A DNA stretch of 64,000 nucleotides from an uncultured Collinsella sp. (GCA_900542155.1 UQMD01000008.1:23896-87895), one strand, 5' to 3'. Shown: positions 45,735 through 54,779, counted from the stretch's first letter. Program-made: numbers and translations. Notes: a model not told the origin generated them from the letters alone.

Positions 45735-46463
45735 CTAGAACCTGCCCGGGTGCTCGGCGCACAGGTCGTCGCGCATGGCGTAGACGCGGCCCATGGCCTC
45801 GGACTCAAACCATGCCAGGCGCTCCTTGCGCTTGAGCTCGGCCGGAGCATCGGATAGCGAGATGGCCTTGCCGGCACGGATCCAGCACTTCTTGGGGCGC
45901 ATGAGCTTTTTGCCTTTGGGCGTGATGTCGGACCAGCCACAAATGGCGAGCGGGTTGACGGGTGCCTTACCCATCTGGGCGATGAGCGCAAAGCCGCCAT
46001 GGACCTCGGGCTTAATCTCGCGCGAGCGGATGCGCGTGCCCTCGGGGAAGATCAGGACGTCCTCGCCGCGCTGCAGCGCATGCTGGGCGGCGCGCAGGCA
46101 CTTCATATCGGCAGTACCGCGCTCCACGGGGATGCCGCCCACGCGGCTAAAAGCCCAGCGCACAATCTTGCTCTTGGCAAACTCGGACTTAAAGATGGGG
46201 CGCACACGGCGGCCGCCAAAGAACAGTGCCGTCTCCACGGCCAGCAACTCGGCCATCGAGGTGTGGTTGCAGATGACCACGCTGCCGCGGCCTTCCTGGC
46301 GCTCAAACAGCAGGTCGACGTCTTCGACCTTCCAGCGCCACATGAGCTTGGAGAAGACCCACAGAATAGCCATGACCACGACGACGGTGCCGCGGATGAG
46401 CGCCGGGAACTCGGCGTAGGGGGCGTTGTAGTAATCCTCGGGCGTCTGCTTAAACAGGCGCAT
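45735..46463 (-). CDS. plsC: 1-acyl-sn-glycerol-3-phosphate acyltransferase
   Basis: This 242-aa membrane-bound enzyme converts lysophosphatidate to phosphatidate, following PlsY. Motif III is FPEGTRIRS, and motif II is near GGIPVERG. The catalytic motif reads NHTSMAE, i.e. HX4E rather than the usual HX4D. GGAGGT precedes the ATG, 3 bp after cmk. Confidence 0.9.
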   Translation of the reverse strand: MRLFKQTPEDYYNAPYAEFPALIRGTVVVVMAILWVFSKLMWRWKVEDVDLLFERQEGRGSVVICNHTSMAELLAVETALFFGGRRVRPIFKSEFAKSKIVRWAFSRVGGIPVERGTADMKCLRAAQHALQRGEDVLIFPEGTRIRSREIKPEVHGGFALIAQMGKAPVNPLAICGWSDITPKGKKLMRPKKCWIRAGKAISLSDAPAELKRKERLAWFESEAMGRVYAMRDDLCAEHPGRF

Positions 46464-46466
46464 GGG

Positions 46467-47153
46467 CTACCTCCTTTGGTTGATGAGGTCCTCGATAATG
46501 CGTACGACCTCGTCGATGGTGTGGGCGGTGGAGTCGACGTGCACGGCGTCCTCGGCGGGCACGAGCGGTGCGACCTCGCGGCTGCTGTCGAGTTTGTCGC
46601 GCTGCTTGAGGGCGTCGAGGGTTTCGTCGACCTCGGTCTCGAGCTGATCTGTGCTGAGCGGCTGAGCGTCGTTTTGGTGGCGTTGCAGCACGCGACGACG
46701 GGCGCGCTCGCGCGGGTCGGCGGTCAGGAAGACCTTGACCTGCGCGTTGGGGAACACGACGGTGCCGATGTCGCGACCCTCGGCCACGAAATCGCGGTCC
46801 TCGGCTGCGCGTCGCTGATGGATGAGCATGGCGGCGCGTACGCCCGGGTAGGCCGAGACCTTGGAGACATTGGCGTCTACCTGCGGGGTGCGGATGGCAG
46901 CCGATGCGTCCGCACCGTCGATGGTCAGGCGCGTGTCCTCGCCGGTGCCGTTGGTAAAGCGGATCTCGATCTGCTCGGCGAGGGCGTCGATGGCCGCCTC
47001 GTCGTCCAGGTCGATGCCGCGGTCGAGCGCGGCGAAGGTGACGGCGCGATACATGGCGCCCGTGTCGAGTTTGTTAAAGCCCAGCTGGCGGGCGATCTCC
47101 TTGGCGATGGTGGACTTGCCGGATCCGGCGGGGCCGTCGATGGCGACGATCAT
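46467..47153 (-). CDS. cmk: Cytidylate kinase
   Basis: This 228-aa enzyme phosphorylates CMP and dCMP. P-loop GPAGSGKSTIAKEIA and LDTGAMYRAVT are diagnostic, with GRDIGTVVFPNA and the lid region REERARRR-like DPRERARRRV. It is followed by plsC after 3 bp. Confidence 0.95.
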   Translation of the reverse strand: MIVAIDGPAGSGKSTIAKEIARQLGFNKLDTGAMYRAVTFAALDRGIDLDDEAAIDALAEQIEIRFTNGTGEDTRLTIDGADASAAIRTPQVDANVSKVSAYPGVRAAMLIHQRRAAEDRDFVAEGRDIGTVVFPNAQVKVFLTADPRERARRRVLQRHQNDAQPLSTDQLETEVDETLDALKQRDKLDSSREVAPLVPAEDAVHVDSTAHTIDEVVRIIEDLINQRR

Positions 47154-47219
47154 GCAATGCTTCCTTTCGGTGGTTAACGTGCTGGTATGGGACGCGGACG
47201 CTAGGGCTTGGCGGACTGG

Positions 47220-48185
47220 CTAGCTCGTGTAGCGCTCGCGGTAGGTGTTGCGCTTGGGCGCGGAGCCGTGGCTGCCGTGGTGGCGCGTGTGGGCCGCGGT
47301 GTTGGTCGCGGGCGCGGCGGCGCGCTCGGAAGCGGCCTGCTTAGGCGGGATGCCTCCGGCCTTAAGGATCTGCACCTCGCGGTCGGTGAGCTCGCGCCAC
47401 AAGCCCTTGGCCACGTCCTTGAGCTCCAGGCCGGCAAAGTTACAGCGGTGCAGACGGATCACCGGATGGTGGATCTTGCTCAGCATGCGCTTGACCTGGT
47501 TTTTGCGGCCCTCGCGGATGATGACCTCCACGGCGGTGGTGCCGGGCTTTACGCCTTGCGGAGCCACGGCCTCGGCCTCACGCGCTTTAATGACGCGGCA
47601 GATCGCCGGCTGGCACAGGCCGTCATCGAGCTCGATGCCGCGGCGGAGTGGTTCTAAGTCGCGATCGGTCAGGTTGCCGTCCACGAGCGCCTGGTAGGTC
47701 TTGTAAACATGCTTGCTGGGGTGCAGCAGATCCTGCGACAGGTTGCCGTCGGTGGTAAAGAGCAAAAGGCCCGTGGTGTCGCGGTCCAGGCGACCCACCG
47801 GGAAGAGCCCCGGAAAGCGGTCGCGCGGGACCAGGTCGGCCACGCAAGGGCGCTCCTGAGGGTCGCTCATGGTGGTGAGGTAGCCCGTCGGCTTATAGAG
47901 CATCAGGTACACGGCGCCCTGGTTGAGCTTGACGGGCATGCCATCGACCTCGATATGGTCGCGGTCGACGTCGACCTTGGTGCCCAGTTCGGTCGCGACC
48001 TCACCGTTAACAGTCACGCGGCCGGCGGTCATCAGGTCCTCCGAGCCGCGGCGGCTCGCCACGCCCGCGCGCGCCAAAAAGCGCTGCAGGCGCATGGTAT
48101 GCGGGTAGACGGGCTGGGCGTCGGTCGCGGGCGCACCCGAGACGCCGGCGATGTGCGTCTCCCCTACTTCGTTAGTCCTCGTCAT
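47220..48185 (-). CDS. rluB: Pseudouridine synthase RluB/RsuA type
   Basis: This 321-aa enzyme makes pseudouridine in 23S (or 16S) rRNA. An S4 domain (MRLQRFLARAGVASRR, residues ~37-95) precedes the catalytic domain with the Asp motif PVGRLDRDTTGLLL. The C terminus is a low-complexity Ala/His-rich extension (~285-321). The ATG at 48185 follows GGAGG by 6 bp and lies inside the scpB 3' end. scpA-scpB-rluB is a common order. Confidence 0.92.
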   Translation of the reverse strand: MTRTNEVGETHIAGVSGAPATDAQPVYPHTMRLQRFLARAGVASRRGSEDLMTAGRVTVNGEVATELGTKVDVDRDHIEVDGMPVKLNQGAVYLMLYKPTGYLTTMSDPQERPCVADLVPRDRFPGLFPVGRLDRDTTGLLLFTTDGNLSQDLLHPSKHVYKTYQALVDGNLTDRDLEPLRRGIELDDGLCQPAICRVIKAREAEAVAPQGVKPGTTAVEVIIREGRKNQVKRMLSKIHHPVIRLHRCNFAGLELKDVAKGLWRELTDREVQILKAGGIPPKQAASERAAAPATNTAAHTRHHGSHGSAPKRNTYRERYTS

Positions 48186-48900
48186 GCAAACCCTCCGAGG
48201 TCTCGTCGACGACCAGGGTCTCCAAGTCCTCGACTGCCTCAACATCTTCAACATCGATATCGATCAGTTCGCGCTCTTCGTCCAGGTCCTCGGCCTGCTC
48301 CTCGAGCGTGGACTGAATGCTGCGGCCGCTCAGGCGCTCGCGGATAAACTGGCGCGACTGCTCGTCGGGGGCAAACTGCTCCAGATCGGGCAGGTCGCGA
48401 GTGGAGCGCAGGCCGAACTTTTCCAAGAAGGCATTGGTCGTGCCGTAGATGATGGCCTGACCGCGCTGGGGGTCGCGGCCGAGTTCGCGCACCAGACCCT
48501 TGTCCACGAGCGACGCGATGACGCCGTCGGAGTTGACGCCGCGGATGCCCTTAACAACCTCGCGCGTGACGGGCTGGTGGTAGGCGATGACGGCCAGGGT
48601 CTCGAGCGCTGCCTGCGACAGTTTTTGCGTGTCCCAGCTCAACACGTAGGCCTCGACCACATCGTGGTAGGCGGGGTGCGTAAACAGGCGCCAGCCGCCG
48701 GCGACCTCGCGCAGCTGAAAGCCGCGGTTGGCCTCCTCGTACTCAACTTTGAGCTCGGCCAACAGCGACGCACACTCGCCGGGGGCAATATCCAACGCAC
48801 CAGCCAGGGCGGGTGCGCTCACGGGGTCGCTCGACACCAGCAGGAGCGCCTCCAAGGCGCCTTTGAGGCTGTTTGCCTCCAGCGTGGAAAGGGTTGACAT
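48172..48900 (-). CDS. scpB: Segregation and condensation protein B
   Basis: This 242-aa kleisin partner has two winged helices (LKGALEALLLVSSDPVS...; LSQAALETLAVIAYHQPVTR with IRGVNSDGVI). With ScpA it loads SMC for chromosome condensation. The C-terminal ~50 residues are acidic. It follows scpA after 11 bp. Confidence 0.95.
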   Translation of the reverse strand: MSTLSTLEANSLKGALEALLLVSSDPVSAPALAGALDIAPGECASLLAELKVEYEEANRGFQLREVAGGWRLFTHPAYHDVVEAYVLSWDTQKLSQAALETLAVIAYHQPVTREVVKGIRGVNSDGVIASLVDKGLVRELGRDPQRGQAIIYGTTNAFLEKFGLRSTRDLPDLEQFAPDEQSRQFIRERLSGRSIQSTLEEQAEDLDEERELIDIDVEDVEAVEDLETLVVDETSEGLHDED

Positions 48901-48911
48901 GGTTGCCGCTC

Positions 48912-49721
48912 CTATTCGGTGAGCTCGGGGCCCTCGCCGGGCACGTAGGCCTCGGCGCCCTCGACGCGGTTGATGCAGATGGTTCCAAAGATCTCGTCCT
49001 GGCTCAGCGTAAGCGAGCCGCGTTTGGCGAGCTCGAGCATAGCCAGGAAGGTGACGACAAGCTGCTCGGTGGTGGCGTCGCCGTCCAACAGCTCGCGGAA
49101 GGTGCAGGTTTGGTGCGCCATGGTAAAGCGGTCGACCGAGGCCACCGTCAGGTCGAGCGGCACGCGATGCGGTGCCACGTGCTCGGCCTCCAGCAGGAAG
49201 GTCTGGCGCTTGCCGTCCAGGTCGGCACAGATGACGGCGAGGCCGCGCAGCGTGATGCCAGCCAGGTAGTCGGGCATAAGGCCCAAGAACTCGGGGTCGG
49301 GGCCGGCCACGCGCGGGTGCATGCGGCTTTCGGCCTGCATGCGGGCACCGAGGGCCGCCGCCGCACCCTTAAACTGCTTGTAGGCGATCAGGCGCTGGAT
49401 CAGGACCTCGCGCAGGGCATCGCCATCGAGCGCGCTGAGTTCCTCGAGGTCTTCGTCGTCCTCGTCATCGTCGACGGATTTGCTGGGGGCCTCCTGCGGC
49501 ACCAGCGAGGCGGCCTTAATGTCCAAAAGGGTTGCCGCGACCAGCAAAAAGTCGCTCGCCACATCCAGGTCCAGCGCCTCGATGCGCTCGACCTCGGCAA
49601 GGTATTGCTCGGCCACCTCGCTGATCGAGATGGCACCGATATCTACTTTTTGGCGGGTTACCAGCTGCAGCAGCAGGTCGAACGGTCCGCTGTAGACCTG
49701 CGTCGACACGCGATACGACAT
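48912..49721 (-). CDS. scpA: Segregation and condensation protein A
   Basis: This 269-aa kleisin has an N-terminal motif YSGPFDLLLQLV, typical of ScpA, that contacts the SMC neck; AEQYLAEVE and a C-terminal winged helix bind the SMC cap. It is first in the scpA-scpB pair. Upstream 49743-49790 holds two short hairpins, a GCGCC/GGCGC stem and CGACCGT (49772-49778) with ACGGTCG (49784-49790), without U runs. Confidence 0.95.
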   Translation of the reverse strand: MSYRVSTQVYSGPFDLLLQLVTRQKVDIGAISISEVAEQYLAEVERIEALDLDVASDFLLVAATLLDIKAASLVPQEAPSKSVDDDEDDEDLEELSALDGDALREVLIQRLIAYKQFKGAAAALGARMQAESRMHPRVAGPDPEFLGLMPDYLAGITLRGLAVICADLDGKRQTFLLEAEHVAPHRVPLDLTVASVDRFTMAHQTCTFRELLDGDATTEQLVVTFLAMLELAKRGSLTLSQDEIFGTICINRVEGAEAYVPGEGPELTE

Positions 49722-49805
49722 CTTCGACCTCCTTTGACGGCGCCTTCGCGGCGCGGTTTGGGTGCATGTTACGACCGTTTTGCACGGTCGACCTGTAAGT
49801 TTACC

Positions 49806-50489
49806 CTAGATGCCGGCGATTGCGAAGTTGAGCAGCTGCTCAGCAAGCGGATACACGGTAACGTCGAAATAGCGGCCAATTACGTCGATGCCGGTCCACA
49901 TGGGCAGCAGGTACAGCACGATGATAAGGATCGGCATGGCGTATTGCTGCAGGCGATAGTAGTTGGCGAGCGCCTTTCCTTTAAGGAACGGGACGATGAT
50001 CGACGAGCCGTCGAGCGGTGGGATCGGGATAAGGTTAAAGAACGCGAGCGACAGGTTGACCACGATGAACGTGGCGCCGAAGTTCATGATTTGGGACGCC
50101 ACGGCAAAGGACATGCTGGTGTAGAGGTTGCCGTATGTCGCGTGCATGAGGGTGGCCGCGAGACACGCGAGTGCGATGTTCGATGCAGGGCCGGCCGCAC
50201 TCACCAGGACCTCGTCGCGCTTGGGGTGCTTGAGATTGTTGAGGTAGACGGGCACAGGCTTGGCAAAGGCGAACACCGGGCCGCCGGCGGCGAGCATGAG
50301 CAGCGGAAGGAGAATGGTGCCGAACGGGTCGATATGGTTGAGCGGGTTGAGCGACACGCGACCGCGTGAACGGGCCGTCTTGTCGCCGAGCGCCCAGGCC
50401 ACGGCGGCGTGTGCGCTCTCGTGGATCACGATGCCCACGATGACGGCGACAGCGCTGGCAAGCAGGTTCATGAAGTAGCTGCTGGACAT
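49806..50489 (-). CDS. M50 family site-2-type zinc metalloprotease
   Basis: This 227-aa membrane protease of the FtsH-independent rhomboid-unrelated S2P group has HESAH (HExxH, residues ~24-28), NPLNHIDPFG and the third metal motif IPIPPLDGS. Such YwhC/Rip-like proteins sit beside scpAB in many Gram-positives. No PDZ domain is present. The substrate is unknown. Confidence 0.9.
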   Translation of the reverse strand: MSSSYFMNLLASAVAVIVGIVIHESAHAAVAWALGDKTARSRGRVSLNPLNHIDPFGTILLPLLMLAAGGPVFAFAKPVPVYLNNLKHPKRDEVLVSAAGPASNIALACLAATLMHATYGNLYTSMSFAVASQIMNFGATFIVVNLSLAFFNLIPIPPLDGSSIIVPFLKGKALANYYRLQQYAMPILIIVLYLLPMWTGIDVIGRYFDVTVYPLAEQLLNFAIAGI

Positions 50490-50498
50490 GACGCTCCC

Positions 50499-50795
50499 CT
50501 AGCGGACGCGGCGCGAGGCGCGCGTGAGCAGGTAATCGGCCACAAACAAAATGACGGCGACGATAGCGTAATCCAGGCGAAACACGCCGCCAAAAGGCGA
50601 TGTGATGACACCGTACCCGGCAATGGCGCTCGGCAGCGCGCGCGAGAGCTCAACGACAAAGCCCACGATCTGCAGCTTGGCGGTGAGGCCGCTAAAGCAC
50701 AGCAGCACGGTCATCGCGCTCATAAATATGCCGCAGATGCGACAAGCGATGGCGATGATGCTCATCGCCACGGCAGCGGCTTTACGAGAGTTCAC
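50499..50795 (-). CDS. Small membrane protein, unknown
   Basis: This 98-aa protein has two or three hydrophobic segments (AIACRICGIFMSAMTVLLCF; YAIVAVILFVADYLL) and ends in basic residues. The GTG at 50795 follows GAGGAG by 7 bp and overlaps the ABC-F stop by 14 bp. It is not recognised; it is in an operon with the M50 protease and might be a partner, but that is a guess. Confidence 0.6.
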   Translation of the reverse strand: MNSRKAAAVAMSIIAIACRICGIFMSAMTVLLCFSGLTAKLQIVGFVVELSRALPSAIAGYGVITSPFGGVFRLDYAIVAVILFVADYLLTRASRRVR

Positions 50796-52815
50796 GCGCG
50801 GTCTCCTCTTCGATCTGGGTGGAAAGCTCGAGCCATTCGTCCTCGAGCTTGGGCAGCTCTTGCTTAAGGCCGTTATATTCCCCCAGCGCGGCGTTGAACT
50901 TATCCTGATCGGCATAAAGTTCTTCGCTCGCCATCAATTCCATAAGCTCGTCATAGCGGGCGCGCTTCTTGTCGAGCTCTGTCTCGATCTTCTTGAGCTG
51001 GTTTCGCACGCCCTTGAGCTTTTTGTTGAGCGCAGCGCGGGCCTGGGCCTCGGCGCGCTTTTGCTCCTTGGTCTTTTTGCCCTCGGCCGGCTTGGGGGCC
51101 GCAGCGGGGGTATCGGCCTGGGCGGCGCTGGCTTTGGAGGGCTTGGCCGCGGCGGGAGCACTCTCCGTGGACGCCTCGGCGGCGGCGCGGGCTGCGAGGT
51201 CCTCGCGCTTGTAGAGGTAGTAGTCGTAGTCGCCGTCGTAAACCGTGACCTTGCCGTCGCGGATGTCGATGACGCGGTTGGCCACGGCGCGCACCAGGTG
51301 CTCGTCGTGGCTGACCAGCACGATGGTGCCGGGGAAGTTTTGCAGGGCGTTTTCGAGCATATCCACCGAGTCGATGTCCAGGTGGTTGGTGGGCTCGTCC
51401 AGGCACAGGAGCGCCTCGGGCGCCACGAGCATCTTGGCCAGGGCCAGACGCGCCTTTTCGCCGCCGGAGAGGACGCGTACCTGTTTTTCGATTGCGTCGT
51501 TGTCGCTAAACAGGAAGGCGCCCAGCAGGCTGCGCTGCTGCGGCACGGTCCACTTGGGCGTGACGGTGTCGATCTCTTGCAGGACGGTGTTGGACTCGGT
51601 CATGCCCTCGAGCGCGTGCTGGGCGTAGTAGGCCACGCCCACGTTGGTGCCCAGATCGCGGGTGCCGGTGGTGGGCGGCTCCAGGCCGGCGAGGATCTTC
51701 ATGAGCGTGGACTTGCCGGCGCCGTTGGGGCCGACGAGCGCCACATGCTCGCCGCGGTAGAGTTTGAGGTCGATATCGCTGTAGATGTGCTTGTCGCCGT
51801 AGGACTTGGACACGCCCTCCAGACCCACGACCATATCGCCAGAGCGTGGCGGGTCGGGGAACTTAAAGTCGATGTGCTTGTGGCCTTCGGGCAGGATGAC
51901 GAGCTCCTTTTTGATCTGCTCGATCTTGCGGATGCGCTCCTGGGCCTGGGCGGCCTTGGTGGGCTTGTAGCGGAACTTGTCGACGAAGACCTGCATGTGG
52001 GCGATATCGCGCTCCTGGGCTGCACGCTTGGCGCGCATCTGCTCCAGGTTGTCCTCGCGCTGCTTGAGGTAGCTGCTGTAGTTGCCGGTGTAGGTGGTTA
52101 CGCGGCGGTTTTCGAGCGCGGCGACGTGGTCGACGCAGGCGTCCATGAAGGCGCGGTCGTGGCTGACGATGAGGACGGCGCCGTCGTAGTTGGCGATAAA
52201 GCCGCGCAGCCACTGAACGCTTTCGAGGTCCAGGTGGTTGGTGGGCTCGTCCAGCAGCAGCAAGTCGGGATGGCGCAGGAAGAGCTTGGCGAGCGCGATA
52301 CGCATCTGCCAGCCGCCGGAGAACTCAGAACACGGGCGCTCAAAGTCAGTGACCTTAAAGCCCAGGCCGGACAGGATCTTGCGGGCGTTGCTCTCGAGCT
52401 CGTAGCCGCCCAGGTGCTCAAAGCGGTCCTGGACCTGGCCGTACTCATTTAGGAGCGAGTCGACGTCCTTGCCCTGCTCGGAGAGCTCGGTGATTTGGGC
52501 CTGCAGTTCGTTGGCACGCTCGCCCATGCGACGGATTTCTTTGGCCGCTGCCATGACCTCGGCGAGGATGGTGGTGTCCTTATGCTCCAGGTTGGTTTCC
52601 TGCTCTAGGTAGCCCACCTGGCAGTCCTTGGCGTACTGGACCTGGCCGGTATCGGGACTGTCGATGCCCATGATGATTTTGAGCATGGTGGTTTTGCCGG
52701 CGCCGTTGGGTCCCACGAGCGCGAAGCGATCGCCGGGGTTGATCTGGAAGGACGCGCCGCTAAAGAGGACGCGCGCGCCGAAGCTTTTTTCGATCTTGTC
52801 GACCAGGAGGATCAT
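50782..52815 (-). CDS. ABC-F family ATPase
   Basis: This 677-aa soluble protein has two ABC modules: Walker A GPNGAGKTTM and GPNGAGKSTL, signatures EFSGGWQMR and LSGGEKARLA, and Walker B LLLLDEPTNHLD and LCLDEPTNHLD. The inter-domain linker (~250-310) and a C-terminal coiled coil (~585-670) fit ABC-F translation factors that enter the ribosomal E site. No membrane domain is present. An Ala/Pro-rich stretch (~530-570) joins the second module to the coiled coil. Which subgroup (Uup, YdiF/YkpA) is not decided. Confidence 0.92.
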   Translation of the reverse strand: MILLVDKIEKSFGARVLFSGASFQINPGDRFALVGPNGAGKTTMLKIIMGIDSPDTGQVQYAKDCQVGYLEQETNLEHKDTTILAEVMAAAKEIRRMGERANELQAQITELSEQGKDVDSLLNEYGQVQDRFEHLGGYELESNARKILSGLGFKVTDFERPCSEFSGGWQMRIALAKLFLRHPDLLLLDEPTNHLDLESVQWLRGFIANYDGAVLIVSHDRAFMDACVDHVAALENRRVTTYTGNYSSYLKQREDNLEQMRAKRAAQERDIAHMQVFVDKFRYKPTKAAQAQERIRKIEQIKKELVILPEGHKHIDFKFPDPPRSGDMVVGLEGVSKSYGDKHIYSDIDLKLYRGEHVALVGPNGAGKSTLMKILAGLEPPTTGTRDLGTNVGVAYYAQHALEGMTESNTVLQEIDTVTPKWTVPQQRSLLGAFLFSDNDAIEKQVRVLSGGEKARLALAKMLVAPEALLCLDEPTNHLDIDSVDMLENALQNFPGTIVLVSHDEHLVRAVANRVIDIRDGKVTVYDGDYDYYLYKREDLAARAAAEASTESAPAAAKPSKASAAQADTPAAAPKPAEGKKTKEQKRAEAQARAALNKKLKGVRNQLKKIETELDKKRARYDELMELMASEELYADQDKFNAALGEYNGLKQELPKLEDEWLELSTQIEEETARELS

Positions 52816-52846
52816 GGTGCCGCCTTTGACCTTGTGTGCCAATATG

Positions 52847-52874
52847 AAAAAAGGCCCCAACTTGCGTTGGAGCC
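52847..52874 (-). terminator. Intrinsic terminator of tRNA-Ala
   Basis: On the minus strand GGCTCCAAC pairs with GTTGGGGCC (one mismatch/wobble) around GCAA, followed by TTTTTT; it lies between the tRNA and the ABC-F gene. Confidence 0.85.
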
Positions 52875-52890
52875 TCATTCAATGCTCGGG

Positions 52891-52963
52891 TGGAGACGAG
52901 GGGGATCGAACCCCTGACCTCTTGACTGCCAGTCAAGCGCTCTCCCAGCTGAGCTACGCCCCC
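52891..52963 (-). tRNA. tRNA-Ala (GGC)
   Basis: The minus strand folds as a cloverleaf: acceptor GGGGGCG/CGTCTCC (two G-U pairs), D stem GCTC/GAGC, anticodon stem CTTGA/TCAAG with loop CTGGCAG (anticodon GGC), T loop TTCGATC. CCA is not encoded (CCC follows the discriminator A). Confidence 0.93.
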
Positions 52964-52975
52964 GTGCGAAGAAGT

Positions 52976-53004
52976 ACTATACGGGAACTCCCCCGCCGAT
53001 GCAA
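52976..53004 (-). promoter_or_regulatory. Promoter of tRNA-Ala
   Basis: On the minus strand TTGCAT (53004-52999) is separated by 17 bp from TATAGT (52981-52976), 12 bp upstream of the tRNA. Confidence 0.7.
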
Positions 53005-53041
53005 GGACAATTTCGGAAAAACTTTCGGCGGAGCGTAACGG

Positions 53042-53500
53042 GTGCGTGGCGTATCGCGCGGCCGCTGGCTCGGGACGCGCGGGGACCGTGACGCCCGGAC
53101 CCGCCCGCGGGGCGGTGGGTGCGGGAGCCCGGGCGTGTGCACCTCGGGGCCCGATCCCGCCCGCGGGGCGCGCCCCGCGGGCGGCGGCGATACCGCCGCC
53201 CACCTTTCCAGGGCCCGTCCCGCCGCCTTTCGGGCCGCCCGCCACGAAACCGGGGCATCTACTGCGTTTGGCCGGGCGCCCCGCGGGACGCTGACACGAA
53301 ACCCGCCCATCTACTACTTTTGGGCGGCACCCCTCGACCACACCGCCGCTGGCAAAATAAAAACCGCAGGTAGACGGCTTGCGGTTTTCGCGAAACAAGG
53401 GTTGTGGTCGAGGGGTCGGGTTAAAAAGTAGTAGATGCCCCGATTTCGTGGCGACGGTATCTCGGACACCCTGCCCAGGGTGTCCGAAAGTGGGCAATGC
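53042..53500. repeat. GC-rich intergenic region with nested inverted repeats
   Basis: No gene is supported despite open frames caused by extreme GC content. CACGAAACCGGGGCATCTACT (53243-53263) and CATCTACTACTTTT...ACCCCTCGACCAC (53308-53341) are both mirrored by GTGGTCGAGGGGT...AGTAGATGCCCCG...CGTG (53404-53451). A hairpin AAAACCGCA/TGCGGTTTT lies inside (53360-53388), and TCGGACACCCTG/CAGGGTGTCCGA at 53462-53487. These look like several copies of one palindromic repeat. Confidence 0.6.
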
Positions 53501-53506
53501 GACCGT

Positions 53507-54670
53507 TTAGCGACCGATTTGCAGCCAATTACACAGGACGTTGGCCCGAAGCTCCGTTTCCGCCGTCTTTTGAGCCTCCGTTTTGCACCTATAGCGCAAT
53601 TCCAAGCGCGAGCAAAGACTTCGCACGATCGCATCGAGCTGCTCGGCATCGTTAAGCATCTCGTGCGTAACTAGAAACACGTCATATCCCATGGTTTGCA
53701 GCGCTGTCATGCGTTTGGCATCGTGGTCGAGAACGGCGCCCGTCCCATGGATGACTTCTCCCTGAAGCTCCACGATGCCCGCCTTCATTATGTCCGGATT
53801 CACGATCACGATATCCCCGTAGCAGACATTTTGCCCTGCAATACTCTGCGCGGATGCGGTCAGCGGCGTAAGGTCGTTGACGTAGACGTTTCGAAAGCCG
53901 GCCCCGCCGCGGGAGCGCGGAAGCGACAGCAATAGAATTCCGGCCACCTCGAGCGGGGACGCAGCTATACCCGTCACCATCTGCGCGGCGTTGTAAAACT
54001 TCGTGCCCCATTTGCGGCTTTTCATCTTCTTGGCGTACTCATGAAGTTCATGTAACTCGACGAGCGGCTTTCTCATCCAAAGCGATGTGCCCTTTAGCTT
54101 GGTGACCTCTTTCGATTTCTTTTTGCCGTTTGGCCCCTTTACAGGTTCCATGACATTTACGCGCGCATAGACGCGCTTCCATGGCGCTTCGTCCTGGCTT
54201 TCATCGAGGTCAAAGAGGGATTCGGTGGTGGCCTCTTTGGCGGCATTTTTGGCGGTATCTTTGGCCTTGCGCAGCTCTGCTTCGACCGCGGCGGTGGGCT
54301 CAAAGACGGAGAACCATCCGCAGAATTCATACATGGCAAGGACAAGATCCATGGGAGACAAAAAGCGCGCCATGGTAAATAGCGTCGCAAGCGGATTGGT
54401 TACCCTAAAGCCCATCGGGGTTTCCAGAGTCGAGTCCACCCCCGAAGCGTCTTCGCAGTGGATAGTTGTTCGTAATACCGAATGGTAGTTAACGCCGCCG
54501 GTCGCTGTCGTAGTAATAATCGGCGTCTTAAAGACGTCTTTTGTGAATGGCGATTTTGCGAGAGCGCCCCAGCCGTCATCGGAGCTTGGTAGGCGCGGGT
54601 AGAGATCGCGCACCTGCGGTGGGCAGCGCCAGTAGCGGAATGCGGTGTTTGCGCAGACGATTTCGTCCAT
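53507..54670 (-). CDS. Coriobacterial orphan protein with PD-(D/E)XK-like C terminus
   Basis: This 387-aa protein has no family I can name firmly. The N terminus (ANTAFRYWRCPPQVRDLYP) resembles a group of coriobacterial proteins of unknown role. The C-terminal ~100 residues (IVELQGEVIHG...DHDAKRMTALQTMGYDVFLVT) have the spacing of a DUF559/Vsr-like endonuclease core: acidic residue, ExQ, then a D/R-containing helix and a G-x-x-V strand. The ATG at 54670 follows AGGGGAGG. Upstream lies a tandem 11-mer also found at recA. A nuclease function is inference. Confidence 0.55.
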   Translation of the reverse strand: MDEIVCANTAFRYWRCPPQVRDLYPRLPSSDDGWGALAKSPFTKDVFKTPIITTTATGGVNYHSVLRTTIHCEDASGVDSTLETPMGFRVTNPLATLFTMARFLSPMDLVLAMYEFCGWFSVFEPTAAVEAELRKAKDTAKNAAKEATTESLFDLDESQDEAPWKRVYARVNVMEPVKGPNGKKKSKEVTKLKGTSLWMRKPLVELHELHEYAKKMKSRKWGTKFYNAAQMVTGIAASPLEVAGILLLSLPRSRGGAGFRNVYVNDLTPLTASAQSIAGQNVCYGDIVIVNPDIMKAGIVELQGEVIHGTGAVLDHDAKRMTALQTMGYDVFLVTHEMLNDAEQLDAIVRSLCSRLELRYRCKTEAQKTAETELRANVLCNWLQIGR

Positions 54671-54757
54671 TTGCGCCTCCCCTGGTATCGCCATAGGCTG
54701 TGCGGATTGCGGACATCGCCGATTATCTACTGGGGCATCATGCGGGTAAGTACCGGA

Positions 54758-54779
54758 AGCTGACCAAACGCTGACCAAA
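54758..54779 (-). promoter_or_regulatory. Tandem 11-bp repeat TTTGGTCAGCG/T
   Basis: On the minus strand TTTGGTCAGCG and TTTGGTCAGCT are adjacent, 88 bp before the gene ending at 53507. The unit is the same as that upstream of recA (9961-9993). Confidence 0.5.

Noticed and set aside
53042..53431. Several overlapping frames of 80-240 codons in the GC-rich gap
   Set aside because: Low-complexity Arg/Pro/Gly translations on both strands and internal palindromic repeats indicate noncoding DNA.
52980..53490. Possible CRISPR array
   Set aside because: The repeats are inverted, unequal in length and irregularly spaced; no cas genes are present anywhere in the window.
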